NCBI GenBank assembly: GCA_039602395.1
Contig: JBCNJP010000017.1
Coordinates: forward strand, 87,123,160-87,187,159
DNA: 64,000 nucleotides
Direction: 5' to 3'
Source: Deinandra increscens subsp. villosa
Lineage: Eukaryota > Streptophyta > Magnoliopsida > Asterales > Asteraceae
Shown: positions 32,355-43,776 of the stretch, in pieces
Position numbering within the stretch: the first letter of the stretch is position 1
How the letters are laid out: the number at the start of each line of letters is the position of its first letter
Program-made: the position numbers and the translations under genes
The notes under the pieces: generated by a model
Told to the model about the DNA's origin: nothing
Database searches by the model: none
What the model saw: the letters and a program-made list of their open reading frames with translations, nothing else

Positions 32355-34432
32355 ATCTTCAAGTTTCTTCTTTTGCTCCAGATGCTCAGTTTTTGTTGCC
32401 AATTCATTTTCTTGAGCCTGTTTGAGATCTCTCTTGGCTTCTTGCTCGAACACCACCAACTTTCGGTTCTTTGTTGTCCAGAGCTCAATTTTGTTGTTTA
32501 AATCATTGATTCTCGTCTGATCGCTAACAGAACTGGAACTTGCCTTGAGAGCTAATAGTTTCTTGTTCAGCTCCTCAATTCTTGCTTCAGCAATAATCCA
32601 TCTTCCATACACATCTGCAACCAAACTCTGTTGTTTCGCTTGGGCTAACATCAGTTCATCAGAAAGGTCCTCATTAGAGATTTGTTGCATACTGGAGATG
32701 TCAATCGGCGTGCTTCCTAGGAGTGTGAGTTTCCTTGCGGTGGGAGTTTCCATGCACGAGTCATCATTCTTCAAATCCCATTGAGGGATAAAAGCTGCAC
32801 TAGCACTTGCGGCATCTAAGTTCCTTCCTATATTGCTTCTTAGAGTTACCAAATCTATTTCTTTCTTCAACCAAGAAGAGGTAGGAATAGCAAAACTTGA
32901 AGTACCCCTCTGCGAGGAAGAAGACATATGAGCAAGAGTGGCTAAAGTAACCAACGCGGTAATATCCTTCTGCAAAACATTTGCGTCAGAAGTAGTTTGA
33001 CCATGAGGTATTTCAGGAGAATTTAGCAAATAATCATTAATGTCAAAATCTTTGTTGAAAGAAGGAGTTACCACAGTTTCCTTGGTTTTCTGCACATTCT
33101 CCTCTTGACAAGATTCCACTTCAACAATGTCAGAAGCGTCGGAAGTGTTTACCTTGGATTATCCGGGTGAAGATTGGAGGTTCCAGCGTGGAGATTTTCT
33201 CTTGGAAACAGTAATGTCCTTGGACACGGTTGTCTTGGTAGGACGCTTGGATTTTCCAGCACCCTTGGGAGGAAGAGATGCTTTTGACACAGTTGTTATT
33301 TGATCTCTTGTGATCAATTTTGCTTTTCCATTAGAATTACCATTACCGCCACTTGGCTCACTTCGTGTCACAGCAGCATCATTGGCAACATCATCCGTTC
33401 TCACTTCCGTTTCCGATCCTTCAACAGTCATTTCAACAGTAGTGCCCTCTGCACAAACTTCTTTCTGCACACCATCTTGATCTTTAGGGGTTTCCTCAGG
33501 GCGGTAATCGAAAAAAGAAGAGGTTGTTTGCCGAAGAAATGGCATGGCCCCTTCTTCCATAACTTTTGCATCGAGATCAACATCTATATAACTTTTCAAT
33601 TGCATTGCTTCAAGCAAATCCATCTCTGCAAATCAAGCAAAGAAGTCAGTAAAAATTTGGGAATTTTAGATTGATTGGCAAAATGATGAAAGGGTGGGGG
33701 GGGGGGGGAATTCTTACCCTTCCCTTTATTTCTCAAAATGGGCCATAAATCGGGTGTAAACCAAGCCCTACTGATCCTACAAAAGAGTAACACTGCCTCC
33801 GGCAATTCGCGAATAGGGCTAGCACATTTAACCAGTTTATAAAAAAAATCCTTTTTATAATCACTCGTTTCTGGGATCGAGTCATGAACAACATCTTCCA
33901 CAACTCTCCATTCCATCTCCAAGGGCACACACCTATTGTCTACATAAAAGAATCAAGATTTCCAGGATCGCGGGTTTTGAGGAAGAAGAGTACTAATCCT
34001 AGATACTCCTCTTCTCCGTTCAAATGTGTACCAATCTCCCGCCATGGTTATCCTATAAAAGGCTCTAAACAATGTGACACTAGGGGAAATACCTACAGCC
34101 CTACTGGTGGCCACAAAATGACTCAATCGGGACAGACCTTGCGGATGCATCTGCGAGATGTGTACCTCGAAGAACATGAGGGCTTTAATAAGAAATTTGG
34201 TGAAAGGAAAACGATAGTTTCCAAATCGGAACATCTCCGCATAAATCCCAATTTTGCCTTTGGCAAATGGAAAAATTGGTGTATTGGGAGGCGGAAGCGA
34301 AGGTTTCAGAGAAAGAGGAATGTGATATTTCGCAATCAAATCATCCAAATCTTTGGGAGAAAGAGTTGAAAATGATACATGCATATTATGTTTACTTGAT
34401 TCATCTTCTACTTTATCAGATGGGGAAGCCAT
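32355..34432 (-). pseudogene. Element A antisense gene, exons 1-2 (copy 1)
   Basis: ATG 34432 (MASPSDKVEDESSKHN). Exon 1 (34432-33718) has the PF04195-like domain (LDDLIAKYHIPLSLKP, YAEMFRFGNYRFPFTKF, FEVHISQ, FYRITMAGDWYTFERRR), broken by TGA near 33953 (CGA to TGA compared with copy 2). Intron 1 is 33717-33626 (GTAAGAA...TTTGCAG), with a G-run on the plus strand. Exon 2 (33625-32355) encodes an acidic/Ser-rich region with NLS-like KSKRPTKT and KRKSPRWN, TAA near 33159, then a coiled coil (RINDLNNKIELWTTKNRK). It continues at 5916 beyond the G2 insertion. Confidence 0.78.
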
Positions 34433-34721
34433 TGTAAAAATCGAAACAGGAAAGTAAAAGAAGGGTGAATAACTAACCTGCACTAAAGAATCTTGTGAAG
34501 AAACAATTAGGTTTTAAAGAGAGAAATAGAGACGGCAGAAGGAAGTGAAATAATAAAATGAAGAAGAAAGGGGGAATTTATGGAGGCGATTACGTTTTTA
34601 AAAAAAGGGATTCTCTAAACGGTTTAAAGTTGAATTTAAAAATTCAAAAGAAAAACTGAATAACTGTTCTATCAAATAGTTCTGGGTCGACACGTGTCCC
34701 CTATAAGTACTCAAGTACTGT
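32431..34721. repeat. 2.29-kb duplicated segment, copy 1
   Basis: It is near-identical to 35247-37534. I count roughly 16-17 differences by eye over 2.29 kb, including the length of a G-run. Both copies share the exon 2 nonsense codon. Right after copy 1, at 34722, the sequence becomes the reverse complement of a G2 LTR end (TGAAAAAGCAAGTAATCACC) and then the N gap. Confidence 0.9.
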
Positions 34722-34746
34722 TGAAAAAGCAAGTAATCACCAGAAG
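34722..34746 (-). repeat. Inverted G2-type LTR end at gap edge
   Basis: TGAAAAAGCAAGTAATCACC is the exact reverse complement of the last 20 bases of the G2 LTR. It could be the start of an inverted G2 insertion hidden by the gap, or an assembly artefact. Confidence 0.6.
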
Positions 34747-35246
34747 NNNNNNNNNNNNNNNNNNNNNNNNNNNNNNNNNNNNNNNNNNNNNNNNNNNNNN
34801 NNNNNNNNNNNNNNNNNNNNNNNNNNNNNNNNNNNNNNNNNNNNNNNNNNNNNNNNNNNNNNNNNNNNNNNNNNNNNNNNNNNNNNNNNNNNNNNNNNNN
34901 NNNNNNNNNNNNNNNNNNNNNNNNNNNNNNNNNNNNNNNNNNNNNNNNNNNNNNNNNNNNNNNNNNNNNNNNNNNNNNNNNNNNNNNNNNNNNNNNNNNN
35001 NNNNNNNNNNNNNNNNNNNNNNNNNNNNNNNNNNNNNNNNNNNNNNNNNNNNNNNNNNNNNNNNNNNNNNNNNNNNNNNNNNNNNNNNNNNNNNNNNNNN
35101 NNNNNNNNNNNNNNNNNNNNNNNNNNNNNNNNNNNNNNNNNNNNNNNNNNNNNNNNNNNNNNNNNNNNNNNNNNNNNNNNNNNNNNNNNNNNNNNNNNNN
35201 NNNNNNNNNNNNNNNNNNNNNNNNNNNNNNNNNNNNNNNNNNNNNN
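34747..35246. other. Assembly gap, 500 N
   Basis: A placeholder gap between the two near-identical 2.29-kb copies. Its true size is unknown. Confidence 0.99.
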
Positions 35247-37245
35247 CTCTTGGCTTCTTGCTCGAACACCACCAACTTCCGGTTCTTTGTTGTCAAGAGC
35301 TCAATTTTGTTGTTTAAATCATTGATTCTCGTCTGATCGCTAACAGAACTGGAACTTGCCTTGAGAGCTAATAGTTTCTTGTTCAGCTCCTCAATTCTTG
35401 CTTCAGCAATAATCCATCTTCCATACACATCTGCAACCAAACTCTGTTGTTTCGCTTGGGCTAACATCAGTTCATCAGAAAGGTCCTCATTAGAGATTTG
35501 TTGCATACTGGAGATGTCAATCGGCGTGCTTCCTAGGAGTGTGAGTTTCCTTGCGGTGGGAGTTTCCATGCACGAGTCATCATTCTTCAAATCCCATTGA
35601 GGGATAAAAGCTGCACTAGCACTTGCGGCATCTAAGTTCCTTCCTATATTGCTTCTTAGAGTTACCAAATCTATTTCTTTCTTCAACCAAGAAGAGGTAG
35701 GAATAGCAAAACTTGAAGTACCCCTCTGCGAGGAAGAAGACATATGAGCAAGAGTGGCTAAAGTAACCAACGGGGTAATATCCTTCTGCAAAACATTTGC
35801 GTCAGAAGTAGTTTGACCATGAGGTATTTCAGGAGAATTTAGCAAATAATCATTAATGTCAAAATCTTCGTTGAAAGAAGGAGTTACCACAGTTTCCTTG
35901 GTTTTCTGCACATTCTCCTCTTGACAAGATTCCACTTCAACAATGTCAGAAGCGTCGGAAGTGTTTACCTTGGATTATCCGGGTGAAGATTGGAGGTTCC
36001 AGCGTGGAGATTTTCTCTTGGAAACAGTAATGTCCTTGGACACGGTTGTCTTGGTAGGACGCTTGGATTTTCCAGCACCCTTGGGAGGAAGAGATGCTTT
36101 TGACACAGTTGTTATTTGATCTCTTGTGATCACTTTTGCTTTTCCATTAGAATTACCATTACCGCCACTTGGCTCACTTCGTGTCACAGCAGCATCATTG
36201 GCAACATCATCCGTTCTCACTTCCGTTTCCGATCCTTCAACAGTCATTTCAACAGTAGTGCCCTCTGCACAAACTTCTTTCTGCACACCATCTTGATCTT
36301 TAGGGGTTTCCTCAGGGCGGTAATCGAAAAAAGAAGAGGTTGTTTGCCGAAGAAATGGCATGGCCCCTTCTTCCATAACTTTTGCATCGAGATCAACATC
36401 TATATAACTTTTCAATTGCATTGCTTCAAGCAAATCCATCTCTGCAAATCAAGCAAAGAAGTCAGTAAAAATTTGGGAATTTTAGATTGATTGGCAAAAT
36501 GATGAAAGGGGGGGGGGGGGAATTCTTACCCTTCCCTTTATTTCTCAAAATGGGCCATAAATCGGGTGTAAACCAAGCCCTACTGATCCTACAAAAGAGT
36601 AACACTGCCTCCGGCAATTCGCGAATAGGGCTAGCACATTTAACCAGTTTATCAAAAAAAATCCTTTTTATAATCACCCGTTTCTGGGATCGAGTCATGA
36701 ACAACATCTTCCACAACTCTCCATTCCATCTCCAAGGGCACACACCTATTGTCTACATAAAAGAATCGAGATTTCCAGGATTGCGGGTTTTGAGGAAGAA
36801 GAGTACTAATCCTAGATACTCCTCTTCTCCATTCAAATGTGTACCAATCTCCCGCCATGGTTATCCTATAAAAGGCTCTAAACAATGTGACACTAGGGGA
36901 AATACCTACAGCCCTACTGGTGGCCACAAAATGACTCAATCGGGACAGACCTTGCGGATGCATCTGCGAGATGTGTACCTCGAAGAACATCAGGGCTTTA
37001 ATAAGAAATTTGGTGAAAGGAAAACGATAGTTTCCAAATCGGAACATCTCCGCATAAATCCCAATTTTGCCTTTGGCAAATGGAAAAATTGGTGTATTGG
37101 GAGGCGGAAGCGAAGGTTTCAGAGAAAGAGGAATGTGATATTTCACAATCAAATCATCCAAATCTTTGGGAGAAAGAGTTGAAAATGATACATGCATATT
37201 ATGTTTACTTGATTCATCTTCTACTTTATCAGATGGGGAAGCCAT
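35247..37245 (-). pseudogene. Element A antisense gene, exons 1-2 (copy 2)
   Basis: ATG 37245 (MASPSDKVEDESSKHN). Exon 1 (37245-36530) is intact where copy 1 has its stop but carries a frameshift in a T-run near 36655. Intron 1 is about 36529-36442. Exon 2 (from 36441) has the same TAA (near 35975) as copy 1 and runs into the gap. The shared lesion shows that both copies descend from one decayed insertion, either by segmental duplication or because two haplotypes were scaffolded in series. Product features are as in copy 1. Confidence 0.78.
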
Positions 37246-37747
37246 TGTAAAAATCGAAACAGGAAAGTAAAAGAACGGTGAATAACTAACCTGCACTAAA
37301 GAATCTTGTGAAGAAACAATTAGGTTTTGAAGAGAGAAATAGAGACGGCAGAAGGAAGTGAAATAATAAAATGAAGAAGAAAGGGGGAATTTATGGAGGC
37401 GATTACGTTTTTAAAAAAAGGGATTCTCTAAACGGTTTAAATTTGAATTTAAAAATTCAAAAGAAAAACTGAATAACTGTCCTATCAAATAGTTCTGGGT
37501 CGACACGTGTCCCCTATAAGTACTCAAGTACTGTCACGCCGAGTATCCATCTGACAAGGTAGTTATTTACTACACTTGCAGATGCGGCATGTCACAAAAT
37601 TTCCAATGCAAATGTCCCAGTAACACATGCATGTACAATTCAACATAAAAACTGAGAAATTCAGTAACACATGCATTCTCCCCTCCAAATTGCGCGATGT
37701 CGTTCTTAGCCATTTTTTTTCAAAAATAGCATAAGGACTGGGGGACT
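37246..37747 (+). other. Element A region between antisense gene and 3' LTR, with polypurine tract
   Basis: Non-coding, ending in gactgggggact before the LTR. It aligns with 43253-43776 of element B. On the minus strand it is the 5' flank of the antisense gene. Confidence 0.65.
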
Positions 37748-38353
37748 TGATGACCAGTTTTGTCAAAATCTGTTGTATTTAATACATTTTGGAGAATTTT
37801 TTCTCGATTGAAGAATGATGCGTGCTGCACTCTTTTTCCTTGATCTTGGTTTTTCCCATAGGGTTTTCCCAAATAAGGTTTTTTAATGAGGCAACAAATC
37901 AAAAACGCATGCGGACATAAAAGGATGATCTACAAACCGGAAGTATAACATGCCTTTAACATTTAAAGTCCATCATTATTGCCCGAATAAATAATGGACT
38001 TGGGGGACTTGATGAGGATAGGTCAAGATTGGACATGCAAGTGCATCGGAGGTGACACTTCCAAAAGATTAACATCGCATATGAAGGCAAGGAACAGAGC
38101 GATACAGTTGCGGATGTTCAAGGCGCAAGTGCATTTCTCTGACTTGTGAAGATGCGATTTCGGAGTAGTATAAATAGGCCATTTCATATCTTGTGAAAGG
38201 TTAACTTGGAGATCTAAGATTTTCACCTTTAACTATGTGTACTTCCTGAATCAATAAAATTCCATTCGTTCCAATACTTTTCTATTTGTTATCTCAATTC
38301 CATGTTGGATCATTAAATCAAATCTACTAGCGGTGGGGTTTTGTGGTTCATCA
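37748..38353 (+). repeat. Element A 3' LTR
   Basis: A 606-bp TG...CA unit (TGATGACC...GGTTCATCA), closely related to 43777-44415. It contains TATAAATA at 38169-38176 and AATAAAAT near 38251. It is followed directly by RT-coding sequence of element B, so A inserted into B's RT. The predicted target duplication on this side is GTCAG. Confidence 0.88.
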
Positions 38354-39101
38354 GTCAGCAAGGATGGGATTCAAGCACATCCAAGGAAAGTTAAAGTAGT
38401 TATGGAAATGCAGCATCCTACGACCGTTTAAGAAATTCAGACATTAAATGGAAGATTAGTGACCTTGCATCGATTTTTATCTAAAGCTGCTGAAAGAGCA
38501 ACACCGCTCGTGAAGGTATTAAAAGAAAGTTTGAAAGGAAAATTTGAATGGACACCTGAAGCTAACCAAGCATTTGAAGAGCTAAAAACAGATTTGGCTA
38601 CGCTTCCGACTTTGACAGCACCAAAGGTTGGAGAATCACTAAAAATGTATTTGGCTGTTACCGATCATGCTGTAAGTGTTGTACTTTCTGCTGAAAGAGA
38701 AGATAAACAACTTCCGATTTACTATATCAGCAAAATGTTAAAAGATTATGAAATGAGATATCCAATGATTGAAAAAGTCATTCTAGCGCTTGTGCAAGCT
38801 ACTAGAAGGTTGAGGCATTATTTTCAAGCTTATACCATAAACGTACTCACTTCCTATCCAATACAAGGGATCCTAAGGAAGCCAGAAATGTCAGGAAGAT
38901 TAATCAAATGGGCGATCGAAATTGGACCATTTGATATTGAGTTCAAGCCGAGAGTTTCTATGAAAGGGAAAGTAGTTGCATATTTCTTAGCGGAAGTGCC
39001 ATCTGTCCCAAGTGTCAACATTATAACCGTTCCTGAAACCAAAGACCAAGTATGGAATCTTCACATAGATGGTTCTACTAATTCTGATGGTTCAGGAGCA
39101 G
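38354..39101 (+). pseudogene. Element B RT C-terminus, native RNase H and start of second RNase H
   Basis: The frame begins inside RT (VSKDGIQAHPRKVK), passes a TAA near 38428, then LNGRLVTLHRFLSKAAERA, followed by native RNase H (LKMYLAVTDHAVSVVL, LPIYYISKMLKDYEMRYP, RRLRHYFQAYTINVLT). It then enters the second RNase H (LHIDGSTNSDGSGAG), which stops at an intron boundary at 39101. The upstream RT, protease and gag lie on the far side of A and outside the window. Homology to G2 pol is clear throughout. Confidence 0.85.
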
Positions 39102-39193
39102 GTTCGATAGGATGCCTCCTTATCTCCTTTCTCTCCTAAAGAATGTTTGTTCTACTAAAAATTTGGCAGAAAGTTAACATTTGTCAAATGCAG
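39102..39193 (+). other. Element B intron 1 in second RNase H
   Basis: A GT...CAG stretch of 92 bp interrupts the codon between GAGAG-type and LILKS sequence, at the same codon and phase as G2 intron 10153-10238. Removal restores the frame. Confidence 0.7.
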
Positions 39194-39896
39194 GCTTGAT
39201 TCTAAAGAGTTCGGAAGGTGATGAGCTAACATATGCGATTCGCTTCAATTTCTCAACCTCAAATAATGAAGCTGAATAGGAAGCATTGTTAGCAGGTCTG
39301 AACATTTAAAACTTTATAAGTTTTGAGGCCTTTTATTCTTCTTTTTCTTAAAAAAAATGGGAGTACGAGTATGAATATACTCATGCATCTGATCATTTGA
39401 GGTAAAGTATGTGCATTGACACATGCATATGCATTTACAACACTTGCATGTGCAGATGTATCAGGAGAAGTTCGATAAGTAAAGCACATGCACAAGCGGA
39501 ATCCACATGCATTTGCTTTGAAAGTGTTAATCATAAAATTTTAAACACTGAAATGAATTCGTTTCAGGTTTAAGGTTAGCTAAAAAGATGGGAACAACAC
39601 ATTTAACAGCCTACGTGGATTCATTACTTGTTGCAAGTCAAATTGCTGGGATGTATGAAGCAAAAGGCAAATACATGATGTTATACTTAGAACAAGTTCA
39701 AGAATTAATTAAAATCTTTGACAAATGTGAAGTCTTGCACATATCAAGAGCTCAAAATAGGAAAGCAGACGCGTTAATCAAATTGGCATTAGTGGCGTTT
39801 GAACATCTAGCAAAAGAAATCAGAGAGGAACTATTGGAGTCTCCGACGGTTAACATAAAAATAGCAGCGGAAGTACAGGTTCAAGAGGAAAGTTAG
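39194..39896 (+). pseudogene. Element B second RNase H, exons 2-3
   Basis: Exon 2 (39194-39295: LILKSSEGDELTYAIRF, then NNEAE, TAG, EALLAG) and exon 3 (39568 on: LRLAKKMGTTHLTAYVDSLLVASQI...HISRAQNRKADALIKLA) are separated by a 272-bp GT-AG intron (39296-39567). The TAG (near 39277) is a nonsense change of a Tyr codon present in G2. The domain has the same block order as G2. The frame stops at 39894 in the linker to integrase. Confidence 0.75.
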
Positions 39897-40187
39897 ATGA
39901 GTCCTATTGTTAGGTATCTAACCGCTGGTGAATTACCGAGTGATAAGGAATAGGCGCGGCAAATATGGGTGAATTCTCTTCAGTATCAGATGCAGGGTAA
40001 TGTTCTGTATAGGCGAAGTTTTTTAGGACCCTTATTAAGGTGCTTGACCCCAGCTGAGCCTGGAATGGAACACATCTTCGCAAGTGTTACATGTGATATC
40101 GCAAATGAAGATTACCAAGAAAGGAAAAAGTTTACTTTGAGTTTTGTTTCTATGCTCATTTCCTGTAATAAGTTTGAAGAAGAATAA
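39897..40187 (+). pseudogene. Element B integrase remnant with large internal deletion
   Basis: The pre-integrase linker (NSLQYQMQGNVLYRRSFLGPLLRCLTPAE) is joined near 40055-40060 to the last codons of integrase, read in the wrong frame, where the DNA matches A's terminal AWNGAHLRK stretch. Compared with G2 about 1.0 kb is missing, covering the zinc finger and the whole DDE core, so B cannot integrate by itself. The few shared bases at the junction suggest microhomology-mediated deletion. Confidence 0.75.
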
Positions 40188-40550
40188 AATGTTTTGTTTT
40201 CCTTGTCAATCAAGTTTAATGAAAGCGCTTGTTTCCTTTGCCTATATGATTTGTCCTGAGCATGTCAGCATGACTTATTCTACATGAACGATGAGGAAAT
40301 AAAAAATAAAGGCATAAAAAGGAAAGGAAACAGTTAAACAAACCTCCATAGCATTTGCAAAGAGCATTCACATATTTCAAAACTGCAAGCACATGCAGTT
40401 CTGACCCAAACCCAAAAGATAAAAAGTATTCAAGCATCAACATCAGCAAAAGATGAAAGTAAATTGTTTAGTGCCACAGCATAAGTAGACTTTGAGGAGG
40501 ATATTGTTCACAACGGTGCTGAATGGCTTCAAGAAAAATTACTTACTAAC
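40188..40550 (+). other. Element B spacer between pol and antisense gene
   Basis: This 363-bp non-coding stretch aligns with 4200-4320 and 5205-5506 of element A. It lacks the hairpin chain present in A. Confidence 0.6.
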
Positions 40551-43252
40551 CTGGTCAGGAGCATTTGTCCTAGAAGCGGAAGGAGCGTTTGTCTTTTGGC
40601 CTGGAGCTGTTCCCTTCGGAGGAGGAGTTGGTTTTAGCATTTCTTTCATTTTCTCTGTGTCAGACAAACTTAGCTTCGAGACTTGATCAATGATATCAAA
40701 AGTCATGCTCTTTAATGAGGTTAGGTTGGCTATAAGCTTTTCTCCAGCTTTCTGGTCAAATTCCTTAAAGGTAAGGAAATTGGCCTCTCCCTTCACCGCA
40801 TGTGCTAAGCCGCATTTGATACCCTCATTAAAGCCAACAGCATTGGTCGTTGAATTCACCTTCAAAGCCACGAGAATTATCTCTGAATGAACCTTTTTGG
40901 CAACCATATCCAGGCATTCTGCAATCAACCACTTGCTCTTTTCATTTAAGGAAGCATTCTCAGCTTGCATCTGCTCCCGTTCTTCAGTCATAACTTTCAT
41001 TGTTTCTTCAAGCTTCTTCACTTCCGATTTTGCAATTTCGGATTCTGAAAAGTTGGAAATATGAGTTTAAAAGCAGGATGGAAATGCAAGTGAAAGGATA
41101 AAATAAAAATACAAGTCATACCTCTTTTTGCAACTTCAATTTGGGCCTCATGGTGAGAGGTTGCTTCCAACAATTTGGCTATTTGATCCTCAAGCTTCTT
41201 TTTCTGTTCCAAAAGCTCAGTTTTTGCCGCCAATTCATTTTCTTGAGCCTGCTTAAGGTCTCTCTTGGCTTCTTGCTCAAACACCGCCAACTTCCGGTTC
41301 CTTGTTGTCAAAAGCTCAATCTTGTTGCTCAATTCATTAATTCTTGTCTGATCACCAACGGAACTGGAACTTGCTCTAAGTGCTAATAGCTTCTTGTTCA
41401 ACTAGTCAATTTACGCTTCTGCAATGATCCATCTCCCATACACATCCGCCACCAAACTTTGTTGTTTTGCTTGGGCCAACATCAGTTCATCAGAAAGGTC
41501 TTCATTAGAAATTTGTTGCATGCTGGAGATGTCAATTGGTGTGCTCCCTAGGAGTATGAGTTTCCTTGCAGTAGGAGTTTCCATACATGAATCATCATTT
41601 TTCACATCCCATTGGGGAATAAAAGTTGCATTAGCACTTGCAGCATCCAAATTCCTTCCTATGTTGCTCCTTAAAGTTACCAAATCAATTTCCTTTTTCA
41701 ACCAAGAAGAAGTGGGGATAGCAAAACTTGAGGTACTCCTCTGCGAAGAAGAAGACGTGTGAGCAAGAGTGGCTAAAGTAGCCAATGGGGTAATAACCTT
41801 CTACAAAACATTCGCATCAGAAGTAGTTTGACCCTGAGGCATTTCAGGTGAATTTAGCAAATAATCTGTAATTTCAAAATCTTCGTTAAAAGAAGGAGTT
41901 ACCACAGTTTCTTTGGTGTTTTGCACATTCTCTCCTTGATAAGTTTCCACTTCAACAATATCAGAGGCATCGGAAGTGTATACCTTAGGTTGTCCAGGTG
42001 AGGATTGGAGGTTCCAGCGTGGAGATTTTCTCTTGGAGACAGTAATGTCCTTAGACACGATCACTTTAGTAGAACGCTTCGATTATCCACCACCCTTCGG
42101 AGGAAGTGGTGCCTTTGACACAGTAACTGCTTGATCGCTTGTGGTTTCTTTCTCTTTCCCCTTTGGATTACCACTACCACTACCTGACTCATTTTGTGCC
42201 ACAGTAGCATTACCAACAACACCATCGGTTCTCATTTCTGCTTCTGTTCCTTCAATGGTTCCTTCAACAGTAGTACCTTCTTCGCAATTTTTTTCCTGGG
42301 TAATACTTTGATCTTCAGGGGTGTCTTCAGGACGGTAATCAAAAAAGGAAGAAGTTGTTTGACGAAGGAATGGCATGGCTCCTTCCTCCATCATTTCCGC
42401 ACCAAGATCAACGTCTACATAGCTTTTCAACTGCATTGCTTCAAACAAGTCCATTTCTGCAAATCAAACAAAGAAATTGGTCAAAATATAAAATTCTAAT
42501 CTGATAGACAAAAATGGTGAAAGGGGGGAATTCTTACCCTTTCCCTTATTTCTCAAAATAGGCCATAAGTTGGGTGTAAACCAAGCCCAACTCATCCTAC
42601 AAAAGAGCAAAACTGCTTTCGGCAATTTGCGGATAGGACTAGCTCATTCAATTAATTTATCAAAAAACTCCTTTTTGTAGTCACCCGTTTCTGGGATTGA
42701 ATCATAAACAACATCCTCCACAACTCTCCATTCCATCTCTGAGGGCACACACCTATCATCTACATAAAAGAACCAAGATTTCCAGGATCGAGGGTTTTGG
42801 GGAAGAAGTGTACTAACCCTGTACACTCCTCTTCTCCGTTCGAATGTGTACCAATCCCCAGCCATTGTGATCCTATAAAAGGCTCTAAACAATGTGACAC
42901 TAGAGGAAATGCCTACGGCCCTACTAGTAGCCTCAAAATGGCTTAACCTTGAAAGGCCTTGAGGATGCATCTGTGAGATATGCACCTCGAAAAACATCAA
43001 AGCTTTAATAAGGAACTTGGTGAAGGGTAGACGATAATTCCCAAATCGAAACATTTCTACATAAACCCCAATTTTTCCTTTAACAAATGGAAAAATCGGC
43101 ATATTGGGGGGTGGAAGCGAAGGTTTCAAAGAAAGTGGAATATGATACCTTTCGATCAAATCATCTAAATCTTTAGGCGACAGAGTCGAAAACGAAATGT
43201 GTATGTTATGCTTATTCGATTCATCATCTATTTTAACAGATGGAGATGCCAT
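40551..43252 (-). pseudogene. Element B antisense gene, most complete copy (3 exons)
   Basis: ATG 43252 (MASPSVKIDDESNKHN). Exon 1 (43252-42538) has the PF04195-like domain (LDDLIERYHIPLSLKP, FEVHISQMHPQGLSRL, FYRITMAGDWYTFERRR), with TGA near 42644. Intron 1 is 42537-42457 (GTAAGAA...TTTGCAG). Exon 2 (42456-41122) has an acidic segment, NLS-like KRKSPRWN, a conserved helical block (EIDLVTLRSNIGRNLDAASA) and a long coiled coil (LTTRNRKLAVFEQEAKRD), with stops near 42083, 41801 and 41411. Intron 2 is 41121-41045 (GTATGAC...TTTTCAG). Exon 3 (41044-40551) has a helix and a Pro-rich tail, then a donor-like CAG|GTTAGTAAG or TAA 40541. About 848 codons in all. Function unknown. Confidence 0.78.
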
Positions 43253-43776
43253 TGTAAAAATCGAAACAATAAAGTAAAGGAGTGCGAATGACTAACCTAT
43301 GCTGAAAAATCTCGAGAAGAAACGATTAGGGTTTGAAGAAAGGAAGAGTGACGGCAGAAGAAAATGAAGGAGCAAAGTGAAGAAGAAAGGGAAAATTATG
43401 GAAACGAATGGGTTTTAAAAGGTTCTTTAAACAGTTTAAGTTTGAATTTAAAAATTCAAAAGAAAAACTGAAAAACCGTCTTGTCAAATAACCTTGAGCC
43501 GACACGTGTCTCCTATAAGTACTCAAGTACTGTCACGCCGAACATCCGTCTGAAAAGGTAGTTATTCACTGCACTTGCAGATGCGGCTCATTACAAGTAA
43601 TCAAACTTGTTACATAGGCATCAAAACTCTCCGATGCACATGCTCTAACGGAACCTGCATATGCGATCCAATATAAAGCCGACAAAAGATAGTTGCACAT
43701 ACATTATTTCCTCCAAAAAAGCATAGTCTAGTCCTTAGCCATTTTTCTCTAAAATAACGTAAGGACTAGGGGGACT
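43253..43776 (+). other. Element B region between antisense gene and 3' LTR, with polypurine tract
   Basis: Non-coding, ending in gactagggggact next to the LTR. It aligns with 37246-37747. Confidence 0.65.

Noticed and set aside
32431..37534. The 2.29-kb copies as an LTR pair
   Set aside because: They lack TG...CA ends, contain exons of the antisense gene, and the true LTR is at 37748.
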